This document shows, piece by piece, positions 1-6,685 of a stretch of 9,163 nt of DNA (within the stretch, counting starts at the first letter, position 1; each line of letters opens with the position of its first letter). A program made the translations under genes and the position numbers. The notes under the pieces are model-generated. The model was not told where the DNA came from. It worked only from the letters and a program-made list of their open reading frames with translations, and did not search any database. Source of the DNA: CALWZE01 sp036644375 (GTDB taxonomy: Bacteria > Bacillota > Clostridia > Oscillospirales > Ruminococcaceae); the NCBI GenBank assembly GCA_036644375.1, contig JAVXQD010000057.1, positions 1-9,163 on the forward strand, given 5' to 3'.

Positions 1-6
1 TACCTG

Positions 7-40
7 TTGTCCTAATTAAGACATACTTTGTTCTAATTAT
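7..40. repeat. Direct repeat upstream of the glycosyltransferase promoter, possible operator
   Basis: TTGTCCTAATTA (7-18) and TTGTTCTAATTA (28-39) match at 11 of 12 bases. They start 21 bp apart, about two helical turns, just upstream of the -35 element at 49. The first copy also lies in a near-palindrome, TGTCCTAATTAAGACA (8-23), with one mismatched pair. This geometry fits two dimers of a regulator bound on the same face of the helix. The regulator is unknown and the role is inferred; the AT-rich context makes chance similarity possible. Confidence 0.35.
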
Positions 41-48
41 AAAGCAAA

Positions 49-78
49 TTGAAAAACTGCGGCGCGTTGTGTTATAAT
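49..78 (+). promoter_or_regulatory. Sigma-A type promoter for the GT4 glycosyltransferase
   Basis: The -35 element TTGAAA (49-54) and a perfect -10 TATAAT (73-78) are separated by 18 bp. A TG dinucleotide at 70-71 makes an extended -10. Transcription would start near 85, leaving a leader of about 148 nt before the ATG at 233. No other equally good promoter is seen before the gene. Confidence 0.7.
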
Positions 79-95
79 ATTATACCGCGCTGTAT

Positions 96-146
96 ACCGA
101 GCAATCGGTCTGCTTCACGAGTCATCGTGTCACAGGTTGGCTGACC
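96..146 (+). promoter_or_regulatory. Three tandem tetraloop hairpins in the 5' leader
   Basis: Three short hairpins follow one another soon after the predicted transcription start. The first is ACCGA/TCGGT (96-100, 105-109) with a GNRA loop GCAA. The second is CACGA/TCGTG (116-120, 125-129) with loop GTCA. The third is GGTT/GACC (135-138, 143-146) with loop GGCT and one G-U pair. They begin 20 and 19 nt apart, with single-stranded linkers of 6 and 5 nt. I match this to no known riboswitch class. It could be a protein-binding leader, a structured RNA or chance; no T-run follows, so it is not a plain terminator. Confidence 0.4.
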
Positions 147-232
147 ATGGCTTTTTGCCTTTGAATATAGCAAAACAGGACACGTGAATTTTATGGTTTA
201 AAAGAATCATAGACAGTAAGGGGGTACTTGTT

Positions 233-1384
233 ATGAAAATATTAATTGCAACCGATTGGTATAAGCCCATTGTAAACGGAGTTGTCACTTCTGTGCTTAA
301 TTTGGAGACCGAGCTGAGAAAAAGAGGGCATGAGGTTAAAGTTTTGACTCTGTCGCGAGACAGAAAGTGCGCCGAAACAGAAAATACCTATTACTTAAAA
401 TCATATGCTGCCAACAAAATCTATCCCAAAGCGCGCGTTGCGCTGAGAATATCCGATGATATGCTTGATGAAATCGTCAGGTGGTGTCCGGATATCATAC
501 ACACGCAGTGCGAATTCAGCAGCTTTCATATCGCGCGCAAAATCGCCGAAAGGACGGGCGCGCCGATTGTGCACACATATCACACGGTTTACGAGGATTA
601 CACACACTATTTTTCGCCGAGTAAAAATCTTGGACGTAAGGCCGTCGTGCTGTTCACACGAAATATATTGAGAAAGGTTGACGGGGTCATAGCGCCAACC
701 GAAAAAGTGACAAAAATCCTGCAAAATTACGGAGTTGAAACAGGTATATATACAGTGCCTACAGGAATTGATATGGCGCAGTTTCAGCATGAAATGTCCG
801 AGCAGGAAAGAAACGAGATGAAAAAATCACTCGGAATACCCGCGGAAAACACGGTTCTTCTGTTTCTCGGACGACTTGCAAAGGAAAAGAATATTGAGGA
901 GCTGATTGAGTTTTCAATGCGCCTTGAGGACCGCAATACAACATTGCTCATAGTCGGCGGCGGACCCGATTATGATGAGCTCAAAAAAGAATCAAAAAAA
1001 CTCAGTCCCGATACGGTTGTTTTTACAGGAATGGTTCCGCCTGAGAATATCGCAAAATACTATCAGCTGGGAGATGTGTTTGTCAGCGCGTCCCAGAGCG
1101 AAACGCAGGGACTGACATATGTCGAGGCGCTCGCGAGCGGCCTGCCCGCACTTTGCAGGGAGGACGACTGTCTCGAGGGGGTTGTGGTCGACGGTGTCAA
1201 CGGTTATCAATACAGCGGCTTTGATGAGTTTTCACGCCGCTTGAATGATATTATGGTTGATAAAAGCGGCGATGACAGCATGTCCAAAAATGCCAAGCGG
1301 ATTGCTCAGGACGAATTTTCAAGCACTGTTTTCGCAAAGAGGGCGGAGGATGTATATAAAAGGGCGATAAAAGATGCGGAATAA
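233..1384 (+). CDS. GT4-family glycosyltransferase, probably diacylglycerol glucosyltransferase type
   Basis: This 383-residue protein has the two-Rossmann GT-B layout of retaining GT4 enzymes. Residues 1-40 carry the N-terminal KILIATDWYKP..NGV motif near the sugar-acceptor cleft. Residues 90-126 (HTQCEFSS, then HTYHTVYEDYTHY) closely resemble the alpha-monoglucosyldiacylglycerol synthases of Firmicutes and Acholeplasma. The C-terminal donor-binding domain has GRLAKEKN (R214 and K219, phosphate contacts) and the EX7E motif (E290, E298). These enzymes act at the inner face of the membrane and move glucose from UDP-glucose to diacylglycerol; the exact sugar and acceptor here are inferred. Length is normal and no membrane span is present, as expected for a peripheral enzyme. 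The ATG follows AAGGGGGT (218-225) at good spacing. It stands alone, with its own promoter and a long leader. Polysaccharide or other glycolipid synthesis remains possible. Confidence 0.88.
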   Translation: MKILIATDWYKPIVNGVVTSVLNLETELRKRGHEVKVLTLSRDRKCAETENTYYLKSYAANKIYPKARVALRISDDMLDEIVRWCPDIIHTQCEFSSFHIARKIAERTGAPIVHTYHTVYEDYTHYFSPSKNLGRKAVVLFTRNILRKVDGVIAPTEKVTKILQNYGVETGIYTVPTGIDMAQFQHEMSEQERNEMKKSLGIPAENTVLLFLGRLAKEKNIEELIEFSMRLEDRNTTLLIVGGGPDYDELKKESKKLSPDTVVFTGMVPPENIAKYYQLGDVFVSASQSETQGLTYVEALASGLPALCREDDCLEGVVVDGVNGYQYSGFDEFSRRLNDIMVDKSGDDSMSKNAKRIAQDEFSSTVFAKRAEDVYKRAIKDAE

Positions 1385-1575
1385 GGTTAAATCAGAGCTT
1401 GTTATCGGCTCCGCTTCGCTTCACAATTATTCCGAATCGACTATTGCCGCGCGCCCCCCGAGCTGTTAGGCTATGCCGAATTAAAGTTCGAGCTTTTTAA
1501 AAGCAATAAATGAGCATTTTTAATTATTTACACTTTATCTATTGATTATAATATGAAATACTGATAAAATGCTAT

Positions 1576-1596
1576 ACGCGGCATTTGATGCCGAGT
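1576..1596. repeat. Stem-loop in the intergenic region
   Basis: CGGCAT (1579-1584) and ATGCCG (1588-1593) form a perfect 6-bp stem with loop TTG. It is extended by AC/GT pairs (1576-1577, 1595-1596) across a single mismatch. A T-run (1609-1613) lies about 12 nt downstream, too far for a classic intrinsic terminator. Its function is unknown. Confidence 0.4.
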
Positions 1597-1662
1597 CATC
1601 GAACTGGATTTTTCAATAATATGGAGCAAATAGTTTGGATTTTCAATGTAATGAATTCGAAC

Positions 1663-1695
1663 TGAATAATTTGTTATTTTACAACAAATCATTCA
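1663..1695. promoter_or_regulatory. Imperfect palindrome over the promoter, candidate operator
   Basis: TGAATAATTTGTT (1663-1675) and AACAAATCATTCA (1683-1695) pair at 12 of 13 positions around a 7-bp centre. The palindrome covers the only plausible -35 (TTTACA, 1678-1683) and ends 10 bp before the -10 TATAAT at 1705. This placement is typical of a repressor or autoregulatory site. No factor is identified. Confidence 0.45.
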
Positions 1696-1710
1696 AATAT
1701 ATAGTATAAT
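1678..1710 (+). promoter_or_regulatory. Probable promoter of the sigma-like gene
   Basis: A perfect TATAAT lies at 1705-1710 but has no good -35 at 17 bp. Alternatively, TTTACA (1678-1683) pairs with TATAGT (1700-1705) across a 16-bp spacer, each 5 of 6 to consensus. Either choice gives a leader of about 70 nt before the ATG at 1787. The weak -35 would fit a regulated promoter or a non-housekeeping sigma factor. Confidence 0.5.
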
Positions 1711-1786
1711 ACATATAAGTAGCCAAATTGAAACCGATGAATGAAAGTCTAACACTTCAGTGTAATACAAACAAGGAAGGTACAAT

Positions 1787-3943
1787 ATGGATAACGAGAA
1801 AATGGTAGAGGCTGTTATTAAGGCTCAGAGCGGGGATAAAAATTCCTTTGCCGAGCTGTTTATGGGATACAAGGATTCTACCTATTACGTCGCAAAAAAA
1901 ATGTTTATGGACGACAACAAGGCTTTGAATATTGTCTATGAAACTGTTATTTCGGTTTTCAGACAGATCAAAACATTGAATCCCGCATCTGCTTTTCCGC
2001 TTTGGGTCAATATGCTGTCGGGAAGCATCTGTAAGCGCAGAATGACAAAAGAAGAGCAGGCAATGCTCTCTGTGACAAGCGGAGATGCGTCACTCCTCGG
2101 CACTATTGAGGATGCACGCGCTCAGATTTCACGCGAGGCGTTTGACAACAACGAGACCAAAAGCATGATCTGCTCAATCGCGGACACGCTTCCGTCCGAC
2201 CAAAAGCTATGTGCCTTGATGTACTACTTCTGCGGTCTTAAGGTTGAATATATCGCTCAAGCTCTGGGCTCGAACCCGGTCGTGATTAAAAATAGAATAT
2301 TCAGTGCCACAAACAAGATAAAAGAGGGCATGTACGGCTTTGAAAACAAGGGAGAAAAGCTATATGCTGTTCCCGCATGGCTTATTGCCGCATCTTTTGC
2401 GGCTCAGAGCAAGGGCGTCGGCATAAACAGTGCAACTGTTCAGCAGATATTCGGCTCCGCCTCACAAACTGTGTTTGGCGTGTCGTCCGGTTCACCCGCA
2501 CTTTCCGAGCAGCAGGCTCAGGCACCGGTGACGCACGCGGCACCTCACGCTGCGCAGGCTCCCGTCAATCAGGAGAAAGCGTCTGTTGAGGATTTGTTCT
2601 CGGACGAGAACGAGATGCCGGTTTCACCCGTCCATTCAGAGGCATATGAGTCGGTCAGCTTTGATAAAATCAAAGAGAGAGACTACGATCGCTTTGAAAA
2701 CAGCGATGACGATGATGCTGATGATTACAAGAAAAAGAAGAAAAAGGCAGGAAGCGAAAAGGCTGCGGCAAAAACAAAGGATAAATCCGAAAAGGGCTTT
2801 TTCCGCCGTCCGCTCGGAATTATTCTCATTGTGATAATTGTTCTTGCCATTCTTGCAGCGGCTGCAATTTTCGTATTACCGAAAGTAACAAATGGCAGTA
2901 TCGATCCGCTGTCAATGGTTACCTCACTGTTCTCAAATCCCGAGAAGCAGATGGAGAAGGTCGACACGCTCATGGCTACCTCAGATTATGAGGGTGCGGT
3001 AAAGATACTTCAAAAGCTTGTCGAGAAGGATCAAACAAATGCGACAATCTATGCGAAAATGATTACCTGCTATGAGGCATTGGGCGATAATGCAAAGGTG
3101 ATTGAGGCATTTAAAAACTATTATTCACTTGTTCCGCGTCAGGACGATATTGAGCTGTACAAGCACTATATTTCCATCGCCCAAAATGAGCCTGTGACTT
3201 GGGTTGACACAGCATTAGGAAACCTTGTGTGTCAGGCTCTCGGAAAAGAATCGGTAACGCCGGCTGACCTTGCAAATGTCACCGAGCTGATACTGTACGG
3301 AGATTCAAAGCTGTATGTCGATGCCGCGACTTTGAGTGCAGACATGGGCACCGCAATTACAAACCGCACGGACGAGATGGAAAAAGTCATCGGCTACACC
3401 TTTAACGGTGAAGAAAAGGGCATTGCCACCTATTCGACATTTATTGATTTGCTCAATTTCAGCAGTCTTAAATCGCTCAGCTTCAACTTCGTGCAGTACG
3501 GAGACCTTGAAACAGCACTCAGGAATAACCCCGGAATCAGCTCGCTTAGCTTTGTCGGGTGTGAGCTTGCGGCAATACCCGATTTCACAATGCTGACCGC
3601 TCTGAATTCCCTGACCATTACCAATGATTCAATATCAGATGTTTCTCCTGTCGCCACAATGGCTCAGCTTACATCTCTTGATTTGTCCAACAATGCTATC
3701 ACGGATATTTCATCGCTGTCGGGCATGACTGCACTTACCTCGCTGAACCTATCCGGAAACAAGATTGCGGATGTGACGGCACTTAAGGAATTGAAGACGC
3801 TGACTGCGCTTAACCTCACAAGAAATGAGATTAAGGACAAGGATTTAAAAGTTTTGAGTGACCTTAAGTTTGAGAAAGATCAGCTGAAAACAGACGAGCA
3901 GTTCTTTAAACCCAAAAAGACCGAAACCGCTGCAACCGAATAA
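1787..3943 (+). CDS. Membrane-anchored ECF-sigma-like protein with TPR and leucine-rich-repeat C-terminus
   Basis: A 718-residue multidomain protein. Residues 8-88 resemble sigma region 2 (AQSGDKNSFAELF, then a helix with aromatic and W residues). Residues 128-182 resemble sigma region 4, with LPSDQK and a helix-turn-helix ending VIKNRIFSATNKIKEG. An Ala/Gln/His-rich linker (about 235-262), an acidic patch (306-312) and a Lys run (315-320) follow. One strong membrane span lies at 342-364; Arg340-341 before it implies the N-terminus is inside. The outer part has two TPR-like helical pairs (about 387-457), a middle section of unclear fold, and LRRs with 22-residue spacing starting at L606, L628, L650 and L672 (LTSLDLSNN, LTSLNLSGN), plus a degenerate earlier one. 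The ribosome binding site AAGGAAGG is 6 bp before the ATG. I infer a membrane-tethered regulator that senses outside ligands. The sigma part may be too diverged to bind DNA and may instead act as a protein-binding module. Confidence 0.8.
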   Translation: MDNEKMVEAVIKAQSGDKNSFAELFMGYKDSTYYVAKKMFMDDNKALNIVYETVISVFRQIKTLNPASAFPLWVNMLSGSICKRRMTKEEQAMLSVTSGDASLLGTIEDARAQISREAFDNNETKSMICSIADTLPSDQKLCALMYYFCGLKVEYIAQALGSNPVVIKNRIFSATNKIKEGMYGFENKGEKLYAVPAWLIAASFAAQSKGVGINSATVQQIFGSASQTVFGVSSGSPALSEQQAQAPVTHAAPHAAQAPVNQEKASVEDLFSDENEMPVSPVHSEAYESVSFDKIKERDYDRFENSDDDDADDYKKKKKKAGSEKAAAKTKDKSEKGFFRRPLGIILIVIIVLAILAAAAIFVLPKVTNGSIDPLSMVTSLFSNPEKQMEKVDTLMATSDYEGAVKILQKLVEKDQTNATIYAKMITCYEALGDNAKVIEAFKNYYSLVPRQDDIELYKHYISIAQNEPVTWVDTALGNLVCQALGKESVTPADLANVTELILYGDSKLYVDAATLSADMGTAITNRTDEMEKVIGYTFNGEEKGIATYSTFIDLLNFSSLKSLSFNFVQYGDLETALRNNPGISSLSFVGCELAAIPDFTMLTALNSLTITNDSISDVSPVATMAQLTSLDLSNNAITDISSLSGMTALTSLNLSGNKIADVTALKELKTLTALNLTRNEIKDKDLKVLSDLKFEKDQLKTDEQFFKPKKTETAATE

Positions 3944-3954
3944 GTATTTACAGT

Positions 3955-3988
3955 AAAAACACCCGCGCCATATGGCGCGGGTGTTTTT
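3955..3988. terminator. Bidirectional intrinsic terminator between convergent genes
   Basis: The arm AAAAACACCCGCGCCAT (3955-3971) and its exact complement (3972-3988) form a perfect 34-bp palindrome. The GC-rich stem is flanked by A5 and T5, so it reads as an intrinsic terminator on both strands. It starts 12 nt after the stop of the sigma-like gene and lies 26 nt past the stop of the convergent M24 peptidase gene. Confidence 0.93.
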
Positions 3989-4013
3989 GATAAAATAGGG
4001 GTGGAGGGCTGAG

Positions 4014-5084
4014 CTACACAATTGACCAATGCTTGTCAACATGATTCAATATCTCACAGCCGTCCTCGGTAACTATTACCAAATCCTCTATTCGGACTCC
4101 GAACTCACCCGGAAGATAGACGCCCGGCTCGATAGAAAAGGTGTTTCCGACCTCAAGTGCATTTTTGTTCGTAGCGCTCACGTCGCCCGCCTCGTGGCAG
4201 TCGGACCCGATTGAGTGGCCGAGTCTGTGGGTGAAATACTTTCCGTAGCCCTTGTTTGAAATATATTCGCGCGCCGCGTTGTCAAGGTCACAAAAGCGGA
4301 CGCCCGGTTTTATCATGCTCTCGGCAAGCTCATTAGCCTCGCGCACTATGTCATGAATTTTTGCGTGCTTCTCGGGCGCAGAGCCGCAAAAGAAAGTGCG
4401 CGTCATGTCCGAGCAATAGCCCTCATACACACAGCCCATGTCTACAACGATGCAGTCGTCATTTTTAAGCACGGTTTCATCGGGGGAATGATGGGGATCT
4501 GCGGCGTTTGCTCCGAATGAGGTGATGGCCGGAAATGCAAGCCCCGAAGCTCCGTTTGCCAAATAAAGTGCCGCTATGTGCTCACAGACCTCTTTTTCGG
4601 TGACGCCCTCATGCAAAAAGCTCGGAACAGCCTCCATGCATATGTCGTTTATCTGAGAGGCGCGGCGCATCTTTTCCTGTTCCTCGGCATCCTTGCGCGC
4701 ACGCACGCGGTCGACACATTCGCTGCTGACAATATATTTGACATTCGGGAATATTTTCATAAGACGGAGCAAAAAACCGGCGGGCCATATCTTGTCTACG
4801 CCGATATCCGCAGTGCCGTCAATATTTTCACTGACGATTTTAATGCAGTCGTCGGTATCGGACATCCAAATCTCTTGAAGCCCCGTATCAGGAACCGTAA
4901 ACATATTGTTGAGGAACAGCTTATATTCACCTTCATCACTCACATACAGCGCAAAAAGCCGCTCCATCGGCTCAATATCAATGCCGGTTAGATAGCGTAT
5001 GCCGGACGGGTCACTGATTATCATCTGCGACAATCCGATGCGTTTAAGCTCTGCGACAACTTTTTCAAGTCTTGTTTTATTCAT
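4014..5084 (-). CDS. M24-family Xaa-Pro aminopeptidase/dipeptidase (PepQ/YqhT-like)
   Basis: A 356-residue cytosolic metallopeptidase that would release N-terminal residues from peptides with proline in second position, or split Xaa-Pro dipeptides. Residues 1-130 form the creatinase-type N-terminal domain (SDPSGIRYLTG); residues 137-356 form the pita-bread catalytic domain. All five metal ligands are visible: D215 (VVDMG), D226 (CSDMTRT), H290 (HRLGH), E319 (SIEPG) and E333 (RIEDL). Catalytic-type histidines are at H198 (DPHHSP) and H297 (CHEAG). The length is normal for the short bacterial members. I chose the ATG at 5084 because AAAGGGG (5092-5098) lies 7 nt upstream. An in-frame TTG 26 codons earlier would read through the ribosome binding site and promoter. 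The gene is divergent from the symporter, which suggests a shared role in peptide use. Aminopeptidase P and prolidase cannot be told apart here. Confidence 0.9.
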   Translation of the reverse strand: MNKTRLEKVVAELKRIGLSQMIISDPSGIRYLTGIDIEPMERLFALYVSDEGEYKLFLNNMFTVPDTGLQEIWMSDTDDCIKIVSENIDGTADIGVDKIWPAGFLLRLMKIFPNVKYIVSSECVDRVRARKDAEEQEKMRRASQINDICMEAVPSFLHEGVTEKEVCEHIAALYLANGASGLAFPAITSFGANAADPHHSPDETVLKNDDCIVVDMGCVYEGYCSDMTRTFFCGSAPEKHAKIHDIVREANELAESMIKPGVRFCDLDNAAREYISNKGYGKYFTHRLGHSIGSDCHEAGDVSATNKNALEVGNTFSIEPGVYLPGEFGVRIEDLVIVTEDGCEILNHVDKHWSIV

Positions 5085-5091
5085 TTCAAAA

Positions 5092-5098
5092 CCCCTTT
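5092..5098 (-). promoter_or_regulatory. Ribosome binding site fixing the M24 peptidase start
   Basis: On the minus strand AAAGGGG lies 7 nt before the ATG at 5084. It excludes the longer TTG-initiated reading frame beginning at 5162. Confidence 0.8.
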
Positions 5099-5111
5099 GT
5101 GCTTTTTTTCT

Positions 5112-5140
5112 ATTGTAGCTTATTTTTGTCGCAAAAGGAA
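5112..5140 (-). promoter_or_regulatory. Possible promoter of the M24 peptidase gene
   Basis: The minus strand has a -10 TACAAT (5112-5117), 5 of 6 to consensus. At 17 bp spacing the -35 is a poor TTCCTT (5135-5140). The leader would be about 20 nt. The weak -35 suggests low or activator-dependent expression. Confidence 0.4.
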
Positions 5141-5155
5141 GAGATATGAAAGAAA

Positions 5156-5184
5156 TTGACAATGACGCTTTAACTTGCTAAAAT
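5156..5184 (+). promoter_or_regulatory. Strong sigma-A promoter for the symporter operon
   Basis: A perfect -35 TTGACA (5156-5161) and -10 TAAAAT (5179-5184) are separated by 17 bp. Transcription would start near 5191, about 12 nt before the ribosome binding site, so the leader is too short for a riboswitch. It is divergent from the peptidase promoter. Confidence 0.85.
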
Positions 5185-5202
5185 ATCAACAGTTCATATA
5201 TT

Positions 5203-5210
5203 GAGGAGGA
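5203..5210 (+). promoter_or_regulatory. Ribosome binding site fixing the symporter start
   Basis: GAGGAGGA lies 8 nt before the ATG at 5219. An in-frame TTG at 5201 would place this site inside the coding region and is rejected as a start. Confidence 0.85.
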
Positions 5211-5218
5211 TAATATTA

Positions 5219-6622
5219 ATGGGTTACATGTTGGTAATAGGAGTTTATCTCGCCATCCTAATAATCGGCGGATTTATCATGAGCAAGAAAAAGGTCAAGA
5301 ATTCTGAGGACTTTGTTGTCGCAGGCCGGCGCCTGCCAATGATTATCCTTGTGGGCACACTGCTTGCCACGTGGTGCGGGGGCGGCGGAATTACCGGAAG
5401 CGCCAGCCTGATTTACAATTACGGGCCATGGGTGGGTGTACTCCACTTTCTCGGTGCGCCTATCGGAATAATTTTGCTTTACTTTATTGCGGGCAAGGTC
5501 AGAAAATCAGAAAAGCTCACTATTCCTGAAATATTTGAGGCAAGATATGGCACATGGGCGCGGCTTTTGTCTGCGTTGTGCATCATGCTTGCCTATGTCG
5601 GAATTGTCGCCACGCAGGTCAAGGCGGCGGGAAACATCGTGTCGCTCACAACCGGCATGAACATAGGTCTTGCGACACTCATTGCAACGGTATTTATTAT
5701 TTTGCTGACAGTTACGGGCGGAATGGTGACAGTGGCATATTCCGACGCAGTCGGTGCACTTGTCATGGTCGGCGGTTTTCTTGTGGCGATACCGATTCTA
5801 ATCAGCGCGGCCGGAGGCTGGAGTCAGATGGTTGCGGCTATTCCGGAGGCGAAAAAAGGCTTCGGCGGCCTCAACGCAATCCAAATTGCCGGATACATGA
5901 TTCCGACTATATCGCTGATGCTCGGCGACCAAAATATGATGCAGCGCTTCGCGTCAGCTAAAGATTCTTCGGAAGCGAAAAAATCGAACATAGGCATGTT
6001 TATAGCGGAAATTATTGTCTGCACATTGATTATATTGATGGTAACTGTGGGCATTGTGCTCATTCCGAGCATTGATATTCCGTCAAATGTCATCTTTGTC
6101 CTCGGCATGAATTTCTTACCGTTTATACTCGGGGCGCTGGTTCTTGCCTCGTGCGTGTCGTTTATCGTCACAACGGGAGATTCCTTCCTGCTTTCAACCG
6201 CCACGAATCTCACATACGATGTGTGGGCGAGATTTTTCAAAAAGGATGCAACCGACAAACAGAAAATGTTCTGCCTTCGTCTGACGGTCATTTTGCTCGG
6301 CTTGCTTGCGGTTGCGTGCAGCTTGTATTTCCCGTCAATAATCACGCTTCAGATGACGGCGTATGGCATGTATGGCGCGGCAATTACCCCGGCTCTTCTG
6401 TTTGCGCTGTTTTCGAAGAGGGTCACAAAGGCAGGCGGGATAGCGGGAATAATCACGGGCGCTTCGGTGACTCTGGTGTGGAATGTTATCCTCTCAAAGC
6501 CGATGGGTATCGAGAGCGCGATAATTGCGGTTCCGGCTGCGATTGTGATGATAATTGCCGTGTCGTTTCTTACAAAAAACAGCGACAAAACCAACGATAT
6601 CGGCGTGCTTTACAATGAGTAA
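5219..6622 (+). CDS. Sodium:solute symporter (SSS family) transporter
   Basis: A 467-residue integral membrane protein with about 13 hydrophobic segments, as usual for the SSS (SLC5-like, LeuT-fold) family that imports sugars, amino acids, vitamins or organic ions using the Na+ gradient. Family marks include the early SEDFVVAGRRLP motif (29-40), a Gly-rich TM with GTLLATWCGGGGITGSAS (46-63), and TVTGGMVTVAYSDAVGA (164-180). FIVTTGDSFLLSTATNLTYD (315-334) corresponds to TM8, whose Ser/Thr pair (here T318-T319) helps form the Na2 sodium site. The substrate cannot be read from sequence. Its neighbours are two peptidases, which favours an amino acid or peptide-derived substrate, but that is context only. 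No terminator is seen in the 63-bp gap before the M29 gene, so the two are probably one operon driven by the strong promoter at 5156-5184. Confidence 0.92.
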   Translation: MGYMLVIGVYLAILIIGGFIMSKKKVKNSEDFVVAGRRLPMIILVGTLLATWCGGGGITGSASLIYNYGPWVGVLHFLGAPIGIILLYFIAGKVRKSEKLTIPEIFEARYGTWARLLSALCIMLAYVGIVATQVKAAGNIVSLTTGMNIGLATLIATVFIILLTVTGGMVTVAYSDAVGALVMVGGFLVAIPILISAAGGWSQMVAAIPEAKKGFGGLNAIQIAGYMIPTISLMLGDQNMMQRFASAKDSSEAKKSNIGMFIAEIIVCTLIILMVTVGIVLIPSIDIPSNVIFVLGMNFLPFILGALVLASCVSFIVTTGDSFLLSTATNLTYDVWARFFKKDATDKQKMFCLRLTVILLGLLAVACSLYFPSIITLQMTAYGMYGAAITPALLFALFSKRVTKAGGIAGIITGASVTLVWNVILSKPMGIESAIIAVPAAIVMIIAVSFLTKNSDKTNDIGVLYNE

Positions 6623-6685
6623 TCAAGCTGCGTAACTCGCTTCGGCATAAAGTCATGTTGAAATACAGGAGGAACAGGTGATAAT

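Larger units (their letters stand above)
1385..1786. other. 402-bp AT-rich intergenic region
   Basis: No credible reading frame was found here. It holds a weak hairpin AAAGT/GCTTT (1483-1487, 1492-1496) followed by a short T-run, a possible poor terminator for the glycosyltransferase about 100 nt after its stop. It also has a stronger stem at 1576-1596, and short repeats: TCGAACTG at 1599-1606 and 1657-1664, with an inverted TCGAACT at 1485-1491, and GGATTTTTCAAT (1606-1617) against GGATTTTCAAT (1637-1647). A palindrome and promoter lie at 1663-1710. A small palindrome ACACTTCAGTGT (1752-1763) sits just before the ribosome binding site AAGGAAGG (1773-1780) of the next gene. Confidence 0.6.

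Noticed and set aside
1..20. Resemblance to a FapR lipid-regulator box (TACCT ... TAATT)
   Set aside because: The spacing between the two parts does not fit the known 17-bp FapR palindrome as I recall it, and the left side is cut by the window edge.
147..164. Five-codon upstream frame (MAFCL) in the glycosyltransferase leader
   Set aside because: No ribosome binding site precedes it, and the peptide carries no attenuation signature such as repeated codons.
1385..1500. Possible pseudogene remnant after the glycosyltransferase
   Set aside because: Short translations in all frames show stops and no recognisable motif, and the glycosyltransferase already ends at a normal length.
1599..1664. TCGAACTG direct repeats as LexA/SOS boxes
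   Set aside because: The copies lack the inverted GTTCG half needed for a Gram-positive LexA site, and are 58 bp apart.
5085..5162. 26-codon N-terminal extension of the M24 peptidase from a TTG start
   Set aside because: It would include the peptidase ribosome binding site and probable -10, and would run into the opposite symporter -35.
5824..6345. 173-codon minus-strand open frame inside the symporter gene
   Set aside because: The symporter frame is clearly coding by family motifs; the antisense product shows no domain.
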